A DNA stretch of 7,242 bases from assembly GCA_028711405.1 (NCBI GenBank), contig JAQTSH010000076.1, forward strand, positions 1 through 7,242, written 5' to 3'. Shown piece by piece: positions 1 through 4,825 of this stretch. Numbering within the stretch: position 1 is the first letter of the stretch; every line of letters begins with the position of its first letter. The translations under genes and the position numbers were made by a program. The notes below the pieces were generated by a model. The model made no database searches, had not been told where the DNA came from, and worked only from the letters and a program-made list of their open reading frames with translations. Source of the stretch: Methanoregula sp. (GTDB lineage: Archaea; Halobacteriota; Methanomicrobia; Methanomicrobiales; Methanospirillaceae).

Positions 1-407
1 ATCCGGTTCAGGTGCCGGAGCGCATCGCCTTTGTTGTAGTACGCGATGGACCGGGTGGTGGTGAGGTTGCCCGGCGCGGCGATGGCGACATCAGCAGCGG
101 CATTCGCCTCTTCATACCTGCCGAGCATCACAAGAATCCCGGCGCGGTTTGCCTGGATGATCGGCGTGAGCGCGGAGGTATTCTGGGCGAGAGCTTGATC
201 CGCTGCCGTAAGGGCGTCGGCATATTTTCCGGCATTCGCGAGATCCACGCTCTGTGAATACAAGGCACCGGCAGAATCGAACGGGGTCTGGGTCGTGTTC
301 GCCATTGCAGGCACTGCCGGTACACCCTTGCCGCTGAACGCGACCATGACGATCACAAGACAGATGACAATCACAAGGACGACGGCGAGAATATGGCTGA
401 GTTTCAT
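1..407 (-). CDS. Membrane-anchored TPR-repeat protein (partial, C-terminus outside window)
   Basis: The minus-strand frame is open from an ATG at 407-405 to the left edge (135 codons), so only the N-terminal part is visible. It begins MKLSHILAVV, and residues 5-24 form one hydrophobic helix after a short positive start. That is an uncleaved signal anchor or signal peptide, which puts the rest outside the membrane. From about residue 45 the protein is alanine-rich and helical with tetratricopeptide spacing: repeat 1 about 45-78 (LYSQSVDLANAGKYADAL), repeat 2 about 79-112 (IIQANRAGILVMLGRYEEA), and repeat 3 starting near 119 (AYYNKGDALRHLNR). The alternating A/G/Y positions fit TPR helices A and B. 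TPR arrays bind other proteins, but the partner is unknown. A GGAG at 418-415 lies 7 bases before the ATG and supports this start. The minus-strand TATA-like GCTTTTATGA at 450-441 is a possible promoter. The gene appears to stand alone. Confidence 0.8.
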   Translation of the reverse strand, partial: MKLSHILAVVLVIVICLVIVMVAFSGKGVPAVPAMANTTQTPFDSAGALYSQSVDLANAGKYADALTAADQALAQNTSALTPIIQANRAGILVMLGRYEEANAAADVAIAAPGNLTTTRSIAYYNKGDALRHLNR

Positions 408-414
408 ACAGGTT

Positions 415-418
415 CTCC
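415..418 (-). promoter_or_regulatory. Shine-Dalgarno site of the TPR gene
   Basis: On the minus strand GGAG lies 7 bases before the ATG at 407. This is the normal spacing and decides the start. A TATA-like stretch further upstream (minus strand, 450-441) would put transcription initiation near 420, only a few bases before the site, so the promoter assignment is tentative. Confidence 0.55.
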
Positions 419-546
419 GGTTCTTGTATGCTTGTTTCCCTCATAAAAGCGTGGCGGGAAAGCAATCGATAAAGAACTCATCCACATAGTTCCCACAAAA
501 ATCCCACATCGCAATCCACGTGTTTATGGAATCGTGCACAAAATGT

Positions 547-566
547 GGTTCTCTCCTGATTTAGGA
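547..566. repeat. Copy 1 of a ~21-base motif shared by two upstream regions
   Basis: GGTTCTCTCCTGATTTAGGA at this site matches 2361-2381 with one substitution and one single-base indel. The core TCC(T/A)GATTTAGGA contains an inverted repeat, here TCCT-GATTT-AGGA. This copy lies about 140 bases upstream of the TPR start. Both copies lie upstream of minus-strand genes and in the same orientation. It could be a regulator site or a piece of a dispersed repeat. Confidence 0.5.
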
Positions 567-713
567 AAATATCCGATTCAGAAAAAGGCGGATTCAACTG
601 CATTTTGAAAAATTCGATTGAATTGAGGTTTTTGATTCCGGAAATTCAGATCGATTTGTGGGGAAAAATTTATGATTGCAGATACACTTTGAGACTTCTC
701 ACGTCATTGAATT

Positions 714-850
714 GTCCCCCACCGGTCATCGCTACTGGGGCACACTGCAACCCCCCCTTCGTACCTCCCCCTTCAGGTCGTGCTCCTTCTCACCCCGGTA
801 CGGTGAGGCAGTAAAGACGAAGTATTCGGCTTCGATGGCAGAGGTTCATA
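714..850. other. GC-rich structured island, candidate non-coding RNA or gene relic
   Basis: The island stands out from AT-rich flanks. Visible stems are CCCCA 717-721 with TGGGG 736-740, CTCACC 789-794 with GGTGAG 802-807, and CGAAG 818-822 with CTTCG 830-834. An alternative long-range stem is CGTACC 760-765 with GGTACG 797-802. On the minus strand a frame closed by stops at both ends (845-732) reads 37 residues with ordinary codons (AIEAEYFVFTASPYRGEKEH near its start), but it has no start codon. The island may be a small RNA, a dispersed repeat or a decayed gene fragment. The sequence alone does not decide. Confidence 0.35.
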
Positions 851-935
851 GGTCTGATGACATATTTCCAGGGTTTTTGAACGTGAGAAAAACTCAAATT
901 AAATCCTCAAGACGTGGAGAGAAGAGCCAGAAGAA

Positions 936-2312
936 TTACACAGATGGATTGACATCCGGTGTCATAACGGGAAATTCCGATATCACTTTTCGTGCCCAGA
1001 GAAATGCAAGGATGGGATCAACAACGTTGACGATCATGTACACCGCGACAACCATGGGGAACGTGGGCGTGAGGATTTCCGCCTGGATAAGGGCAAAGAA
1101 CGGGAGTATCATCCCGAGATTGGTAATACATGAGATATAGAAGATGTACCGTGTTTGTCCGGTCCCGTAGAAGATACTGCGGAGAACGATCCCGATGCCA
1201 TAACCAACGAAGCCGATGAAACACCATATGAATACTGTGACAGAGAAGGCAACAATTTCAGGATTCGGGTTCAGGAACAGCGATACATGCTGCCACCACA
1301 GGATCCCGGTTGTAACAACCGCGAGCGTGAATATTGTCACCAACACAAGGGAGGTCTTCATAATGTTCAGAAGATCCCCGTACCGTTTCTCGCTCGAGTA
1401 ATTCCCGACAAGGACACTGGTACCTTGTCCGAGCGCAATGACCGGCATTAGAAGTATCCAGAAAATCCACGTGGCTAGACCAAATCCGCCATACTCAGCC
1501 GTTCCTAACCCATTCAGGACTACAAGGATCCATACTATCCCCATACTCCGGATTGCCGTTTCAAGGCCTGACCAGCTTCCGATTTTGAAGAGCGGGACAA
1601 CCTGATGACGCCAGGTTGTTGTGATGATTGAAGTGATATTGATCTTAAGGATATGGATAAGATAGGCAAGAGAGATAACCAATAGTACCATCTTTGTAAG
1701 GAGATAACCGATTGCTACACCCTGGACACCGAGATGCAGGGATACGGGAGTATTGGAGACCAGGAACAGATCGAGCGCAATATTCACGAAAATGGCGGTC
1801 GTGATAAGGATCAGCTGTTCTTTTCCTTTCTGCAGGGATTTGATCGCGATGAGGAGGGTATAGGAAACTGCTTCAATGGGAAGTACGATCGCTCTCACGA
1901 GGAGGTATTCCCTGGTCAGGTCCACGATCGATACGGGGGTCCCGATCATTCCGACAACATCCCGGATAAAAAAGACAATGAAAACGGTAATGGCAAGCGA
2001 GATTATAATCTGGAGAATCAACCCGGCTTTTACGATCTCGATAACTTTTTCCCGGTGGTGATAGTGCTGAGATACGAGCGCAAGAACCGCGATGGGGATC
2101 ATGCCCTGGAGGACCTCCATCGTCGAGCCAATGAATTCATACTGTTCGGTAACCGCAAGCGCATCCATGCTGATGCGCCCGATCCAAAACAGGTTTAAGA
2201 TGATGTAGATCTTGGGGATGATACCCGCAAGGATGAGGAACCCGATAAAATACCAAGGGTAATTCTGAGTAATTATTCCCCATTGTTTTCTGATGCGGGG
2301 GGAAAAATCCAA
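936..2312 (-). CDS. MATE family efflux transporter (multidrug/cation antiporter)
   Basis: This 458-residue membrane protein has the length and internal two-fold repeat of MATE transporters, which export drugs or metabolites in exchange for Na+ or H+ across the cytoplasmic membrane. Hydrophobic segments cover most of the chain. The two MatE halves lie at about 20-180 and 245-405. Family-like stretches are NIALDLFLV (177-185), ALGQGTSVLVGNYSSEKR (293-310, the second-half signature region), and FYGTGQTRYIFYIS (381-394). The substrate cannot be read from the sequence. The start is a TTG at 2312-2310: an in-frame stop lies a short way upstream with no ATG or GTG between, and the first internal Met (residue 49) would remove the first helix. 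The minus-strand GGTGGT ends 6 bases before the TTG and may act as ribosome binding site. The reading frame is intact, and no partner gene is adjacent on the same strand. Confidence 0.93.
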   Translation of the reverse strand: MDFSPRIRKQWGIITQNYPWYFIGFLILAGIIPKIYIILNLFWIGRISMDALAVTEQYEFIGSTMEVLQGMIPIAVLALVSQHYHHREKVIEIVKAGLILQIIISLAITVFIVFFIRDVVGMIGTPVSIVDLTREYLLVRAIVLPIEAVSYTLLIAIKSLQKGKEQLILITTAIFVNIALDLFLVSNTPVSLHLGVQGVAIGYLLTKMVLLVISLAYLIHILKINITSIITTTWRHQVVPLFKIGSWSGLETAIRSMGIVWILVVLNGLGTAEYGGFGLATWIFWILLMPVIALGQGTSVLVGNYSSEKRYGDLLNIMKTSLVLVTIFTLAVVTTGILWWQHVSLFLNPNPEIVAFSVTVFIWCFIGFVGYGIGIVLRSIFYGTGQTRYIFYISCITNLGMILPFFALIQAEILTPTFPMVVAVYMIVNVVDPILAFLWARKVISEFPVMTPDVNPSV

Positions 2313-2320
2313 GACATTAC

Positions 2321-2332
2321 CACCATATGGTG
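2321..2332. promoter_or_regulatory. 12-base palindrome at the MATE start, possible operator
   Basis: CACCATATGGTG is a perfect palindrome lying 8 bases upstream of the TTG start and including part of the GGTGGT ribosome binding site. On the minus strand two TATA-like elements lie above it: ATTTAAAAC (about 2358-2350), which would start transcription within the palindrome, and ATAATATA (2343-2336), which would start it next to the TTG. Either way a dimeric repressor bound here would block initiation. That role is inferred from position and symmetry only. Confidence 0.4.
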
Positions 2333-2360
2333 TAGTATATTATTTCTGTTTTAAATATTT

Positions 2361-2381
2361 GGTTCTTCTCCAGATTTAGGA
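2361..2381. repeat. Copy 2 of the ~21-base motif shared by two upstream regions
   Basis: This copy matches 547-566 at 19 of 21 aligned positions and keeps the core TCCAGATTTAGGA. It lies about 49 bases upstream of the MATE start, just above the TATA-like elements on that strand, where archaeal regulators often bind. It also lies upstream of the small reading frame at 2433. Confidence 0.5.
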
Positions 2382-2421
2382 TCTCCGTAAACGGGACATA
2401 ATTGATAATAAACCTTCGTTT

Positions 2422-2425
2422 GGAG
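2422..2425 (+). promoter_or_regulatory. Shine-Dalgarno-like GGAG before the small reading frame
   Basis: GGAG within GGAGATCA lies 7 bases before the GTG at 2433, a normal spacing. It is the main reason to take the following small frame seriously. Confidence 0.4.
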
Positions 2426-2432
2426 ATCAACC

Positions 2433-2552
2433 GTGGCAATGAAAACCAAACTGATCAAATACAAACGTGTATCTGAACACCCAATTTCATTTCAGGAACA
2501 TATACTATTTGATCTCGAGGAGACCAAAACGGCACATCGCTGCAAGGGATAG
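2433..2552 (+). CDS. Possible 39-residue small protein, unknown function
   Basis: A GTG at 2433 opens a 39-codon frame ending in two stops in a row (TAG TAG, 2550-2555). The product begins MAMKTKLIKYKRVSEHPISF and ends KTAHRCKG. Its N-terminus is strongly basic, its middle (about 20-31) is acidic and leucine-containing, and it has one Cys near the end. There is no membrane segment or signal peptide. A GGAG 7 bases before the GTG supports this start over the ATG at 2439. The frame fills part of an otherwise empty region between the divergent MATE and DUF169 genes. I do not recognise the family. It could be a real small protein, a remnant of a longer gene, or chance. Confidence 0.35.
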   Translation: MAMKTKLIKYKRVSEHPISFQEHILFDLEETKTAHRCKG

Positions 2553-2607
2553 TAGATATCCATAGCAGCATAACCGGAACGAAAACAGGTTGTTGTTTGA
2601 GCCTTCA

Positions 2608-2615
2608 CTATATAT
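2608..2615 (+). promoter_or_regulatory. TATA box of the DUF169 gene
   Basis: CTATATAT is centred about 29 bases before the ATG at 2641. That puts transcription initiation within a few bases of the start codon, as in archaeal leaderless mRNAs. No Shine-Dalgarno precedes the ATG, which fits. It also argues against the upstream in-frame TTG at 2590, since the promoter would then lie inside the coding region. Confidence 0.6.
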
Positions 2616-2640
2616 CCCACCGGCGCACTACAAGCATCAT

Positions 2641-3411
2641 ATGGATATCACACTCCGCGACCGTTTTATTGACCGGTGGCAGAACGTCTGCCCCGGTGCT
2701 GAACTGCCCATCACGTTCGAGATCAGTGACGACTCCTCCGCAGCCGAACGGGCAAAACCAAAAAAAGACTGGCACTGCATCATCTGTGACCTCGCACGGG
2801 TGCGGCACGGGAAATCCCTCGTCTTTGATCGCTCATCTGTCGGGTGCAGCGGGGGTTTGTTTTATCTTGGCTATGATACGCACAGAAATGAGCATTTCCG
2901 GTACTTCCTGTCCACCGGCAAAACCGGTGTGGTCGAGGGAGAGCGATACAAAAAAAGCCCGGAGATTGTCGATGAGTCAGATGCTCACCACAAAACCCTC
3001 CCCCTGCCGGGAAAATATTACACGTTCAAACGCTGGGACGCCCTGACCGAGGCGGACAACCCGAATGTCGTCATCTTCTTCGCCCGCCCGGAAGTCCTGT
3101 CCTGCCTCTTCACACTCGCAAACTTTGACCAGGCAGAACCGGATGGCGTCATCGCTCCTTTCGGGTCCGGGTGCTCCTCCATCATCCACTATCCCCGGCT
3201 GGAGGAGAAGAGCGCCCACCCGCGCGCCGTGCTGGGCATGTTCGATCCCTCCGCCCGCCCCTGTGTCCCGCTCGACGTCCTCACCTTCGCACTGCCGATG
3301 AAGAGGTTCGCGACCCTTGTCGGGAACATGGACGAAAGCTTCCTTGTCACGCCCACCTGGAATGCGGTGAAAGGGAAGATCAAAGAGAGCACCGCGCTGC
3401 ACTCACGCTGA
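2641..3411 (+). CDS. DUF169 family protein (COG2043), function unknown
   Basis: The 256-residue protein resembles the DUF169/COG2043 family, found in many archaea and anaerobic bacteria and not assigned a biochemical role. Family-like features are the opening LRDRFIDRW...PGAELPITF (5-26), the central block CIICDLARVRHGKSLVFD (46-63) followed by VGCSGGLFYLGY (67-78), and the later GSGCSSI (176-182). Cysteines at 46, 49, 69, 178 and 208 stand out. Those at 69 and 178 lie in glycine-rich motifs and could bind a metal or cofactor, but that is inference. There is no signal peptide or membrane segment, so it is probably cytoplasmic. An in-frame TTG at 2590 would add 17 residues. I prefer the ATG at 2641 because a TATA box lies in that extension and the family-like sequence begins just after the ATG. 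It appears to be transcribed alone and ends at T-tracts. Confidence 0.85.
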   Translation: MDITLRDRFIDRWQNVCPGAELPITFEISDDSSAAERAKPKKDWHCIICDLARVRHGKSLVFDRSSVGCSGGLFYLGYDTHRNEHFRYFLSTGKTGVVEGERYKKSPEIVDESDAHHKTLPLPGKYYTFKRWDALTEADNPNVVIFFARPEVLSCLFTLANFDQAEPDGVIAPFGSGCSSIIHYPRLEEKSAHPRAVLGMFDPSARPCVPLDVLTFALPMKRFATLVGNMDESFLVTPTWNAVKGKIKESTALHSR

Positions 3412-3415
3412 TCCC

Positions 3416-3422
3416 TTTTTTT
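3416..3422 (+). terminator. T-tract terminator after the DUF169 gene
   Basis: Seven T residues begin 5 bases after the stop codon. Archaeal RNA polymerase can stop at such tracts without a hairpin. A weak hairpin (about 3444-3464) follows, and a stronger T-tract at 3483-3489 may act as backup. Confidence 0.5.
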
Positions 3423-3482
3423 AGTCAGCCGAAATAATTGCAATCTCCCGTGTCGCACGAGAGGAGCATTGACTCATCATCG

Positions 3483-3501
3483 TTTTTTTGTGCCAAAAAA
3501 A
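3483..3501. terminator. Bidirectional terminator hairpin between convergent genes
   Basis: TTTTTTTG (3483-3490), a TGC loop and CAAAAAAA (3494-3501) form a perfect 8-base inverted repeat. It presents seven T residues to transcripts from either side: DUF169 on the plus strand and the DUF3821 gene, whose stop is about 31 bases away, on the minus strand. Confidence 0.6.
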
Positions 3502-3532
3502 TATAAAACGATTTTTGTCTTTTAGAAAATTG

Positions 3533-4561
3533 TTATCGTCTCCGCCAGGCAACAAACGCCAGCGCACCGATCCCGACGCCCAGGAGACTGACCCATTCAG
3601 AGAGTGGCTGGTATGTCGGCTTCGGGGTGCGTTTGGTGGTCTGGGTGATCACGGTCTCTGTGGGGGTTGCAGGCATTGTCGTGGGTTGTGGTGTCACGAT
3701 CGTCTGGGTGACGGTTGTCACCTGTGGGGCAACAGTCGGTGTATTCGTCTGCACATCTTCGATAAACGTGATCGTTTTATCCCCGCTTGTCACCCTGCCG
3801 ATCCGGGTTGACGGATCGCTTGTGCTGTAGGAGTCCATCATCGAGTTTAAGTTCTGTGTCACGTTGAACGTATACGTCCCTGCAGGGTAGATGATCGAGC
3901 CATCGGTACTCCGGGCGTTCCGGTCCCAGTCCTCACCCGCGCCCCAGATAAAGGTTGGCTGGGTGATGACCGGGTTTGACTCCACAGAGAGGATCTGGGT
4001 ACCCTTTGCCCCGATATTCCCGGTATAGATATTACCCACGGGAAGACCCTTCGGATTTGTGATCTTCACCGTGAAGAACAGGTCAGTCGGGTTATAGTTT
4101 GGGCGTAACGCGTACTTGCGGGCGAGATACAGGTTCGTATCGATCCGGTACGTGATATTTGCGGACATGGGCACGGATTGTCCGGTCACATCCCGGTTAT
4201 TCGTCACATCCCAGATCTTGAGATCGATACTGGGTTCCATCACATCAAAGACAACGATATCCGGGGCTTTGTCGTGCGTGTACCATTTTCCGGTATAACC
4301 GGTAAAAATCTCCGGGCGTATGGAAAAGGAAAAGATCTCAGTCTCATTGAGCGTGATCGTCTTGTCAGGTGCCATGCTGGTATCCGACCCGGGTGCCCAC
4401 CAGGCAAGCACGCTATGCCCGTTCATGGGCGAGGAGATATCGAGATTACGCTCGCCGATAAAGACCGGAGCCCCGGAGGCAATCTTTGCAAGAGTCGCAG
4501 ATGCCGGAACCACAAGGACAAAAATGGCAAGGATCAGGATGAGAATATGTGAACGATTCAT
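3533..4561 (-). CDS. Secreted DUF3821 surface protein with C-terminal membrane anchor
   Basis: The 342-residue protein is built like a methanogen cell-surface protein. Residues 1-22 (MNRSHILILILAIFVLVVPA and on) are a signal peptide with a likely cut after PASA. Residues about 26-245 match the DUF3821 pattern I know from Methanomicrobiales: PVFIGERNLDIS (32-43), VLAWWAPG (51-58), YTGKWY (89-94), DVTGQSVP (124-131), RIDTNLY (139-145), YPAGTYTFNV (225-234). Residues about 272-318 are a Thr/Pro-rich, probably glycosylated stalk, then a hydrophobic helix (about 324-339) and an RRR tail anchor it. Sequons N72-E-T, N135-I-T and N233-V-T are visible. The anchor is not an obvious PGF-type sorting signal. 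I chose the ATG at 4561-4559 over the one at 4606 because it gives a normal signal peptide and has a TATA-like box about 26 bases upstream. The exact role is unknown; an S-layer or envelope function is inferred. Confidence 0.87.
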   Translation of the reverse strand: MNRSHILILILAIFVLVVPASATLAKIASGAPVFIGERNLDISSPMNGHSVLAWWAPGSDTSMAPDKTITLNETEIFSFSIRPEIFTGYTGKWYTHDKAPDIVVFDVMEPSIDLKIWDVTNNRDVTGQSVPMSANITYRIDTNLYLARKYALRPNYNPTDLFFTVKITNPKGLPVGNIYTGNIGAKGTQILSVESNPVITQPTFIWGAGEDWDRNARSTDGSIIYPAGTYTFNVTQNLNSMMDSYSTSDPSTRIGRVTSGDKTITFIEDVQTNTPTVAPQVTTVTQTIVTPQPTTMPATPTETVITQTTKRTPKPTYQPLSEWVSLLGVGIGALAFVAWRRR

Positions 4562-4583
4562 GAAAAGTAATTTCAAAACACTT

Positions 4584-4591
4584 ATGATAAA
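4584..4591 (-). promoter_or_regulatory. TATA-like box of the DUF3821 gene
   Basis: TTTATCAT on the minus strand is centred about 26 bases before the ATG at 4561, which would give a leaderless mRNA. No Shine-Dalgarno is visible before that ATG, which agrees. If real, it excludes the longer start at 4606. Confidence 0.45.
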
Positions 4592-4612
4592 GATTATGAC
4601 ATTCATCTGATC

Positions 4613-4746
4613 AAAAAAAACGTGATGCGGATGTGTTCAGGGTATTGCCAGGGATGATCTATGTCCTGTACCCTTAAAGCGTGCTCCCTCATGCACGCAC
4701 AAAAACCGTAGGACATTGCACCGGGCAGCGCTGCGATACCTGCCCG
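4613..4746. other. Hairpin-rich intergenic stretch, candidate structured RNA
   Basis: Several perfect stems crowd into this stretch: AGGGTA 4639-4644 with TACCCT 4669-4674, stacked on CAGG 4649-4652 with CCTG 4665-4668; GCGTGC 4679-4684 with GCACGC 4693-4698; and CGGGCAG 4722-4728 with CTGCCCG 4740-4746. An alternative stem, ATGTCCT 4661-4667 with AGGACAT 4710-4716, would enclose the second hairpin and compete with the first. On the minus strand the stretch ends in eight T residues (4620-4613), a plausible terminator, so a minus-strand small RNA is the simplest reading. No known RNA family was recognised. Confidence 0.4.
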
Positions 4747-4761
4747 ACAACCGGGTCATTG

Positions 4762-4778
4762 ACGTGATCAACGTGATC
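4762..4778 (+). repeat. Tandem ACGTGATC repeat upstream of the rfcS promoter
   Basis: ACGTGATC occurs at 4762-4769 and 4771-4778, nine bases apart, and ends just before the TATA box. The position suits binding of a transcription factor controlling the replication operon, but no regulator can be named. Confidence 0.45.
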
Positions 4779-4780
4779 GA

Positions 4781-4788
4781 ATAAAAGA
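4781..4788 (+). promoter_or_regulatory. TATA box of the rfcS-mcm operon
   Basis: ATAAAAGA lies about 41 bases before the ATG at 4826, putting transcription initiation near 4809. The short leader would then carry the AAGGA Shine-Dalgarno site at 4812-4816. Confidence 0.5.
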
Positions 4789-4811
4789 GTACCAAACACC
4801 ATACACTATCT

Positions 4812-4816
4812 AAGGA
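4812..4816 (+). promoter_or_regulatory. Shine-Dalgarno site of rfcS
   Basis: AAGGA lies 9 bases before the ATG at 4826 but only 3 before the in-frame ATG at 4820. The second ATG is therefore the likelier start. Confidence 0.5.
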
Positions 4817-4825
4817 CCGATGCGC

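Larger units (their letters stand above)
408..935. other. Long intergenic region with no convincing gene
   Basis: This stretch lies between the start of the TPR gene and the end of the MATE gene, both on the minus strand. It holds the TPR gene's control region (about 408-480), one copy of a repeated motif (547-566), an AT-rich part with several GATTC/CGATT words (about 571-680), and a GC-rich island with hairpins (about 714-850). Plus-strand frames here (605-814 and 676-1140) start in AT-rich sequence, and the longer one runs antisense into the MATE gene. Neither has a ribosome binding site or a recognisable domain. No tRNA or rRNA fold was found. Confidence 0.6.
2313..2640. other. Divergent intergenic region between MATE and DUF169 genes
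   Basis: This 328-base region carries the MATE control region (palindrome, TATA-like elements and repeat copy 2), the possible small reading frame at 2433-2552, and the DUF169 promoter at its right end. The remainder (about 2553-2600) shows nothing I can identify. Confidence 0.5.

Noticed and set aside
12..465. Reading frames on both strands over the TPR gene
   Set aside because: They overlap the TPR frame, which alone has a Shine-Dalgarno site, a membrane anchor and repeats. The TPR frame is easily overlooked because it runs off the left edge.
720..845. Loose resemblance of CGGTCAT.GC to the start of archaeal 5S rRNA
   Set aside because: The conserved internal loops of 5S rRNA and the closing 5'-3' stem are absent.
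861..880. Possible C box (TGATGA) of a C/D guide RNA
   Set aside because: No D box, D' or C' element lies at the right spacing, so a single box is not evidence.
676..1140. Plus-strand reading frame of 154 codons
   Set aside because: Its second part is antisense to the end of the MATE gene. It has no ribosome binding site and no recognisable domain.
1734..2198. Plus-strand reading frame inside the MATE gene
   Set aside because: It has a very polar, repeat-free composition that mirrors the hydrophobic codons of the MATE frame on the other strand.
2590..2640. TTG start adding 17 residues to the DUF169 protein
   Set aside because: A TATA box lies inside this stretch at the distance expected for the ATG at 2641, and no Shine-Dalgarno precedes the TTG.
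4562..4606. Earlier ATG adding 15 residues to the DUF3821 protein
   Set aside because: It would give an over-long double hydrophobic N-terminus and has no ribosome binding site. The ATG at 4561 gives a normal signal peptide.
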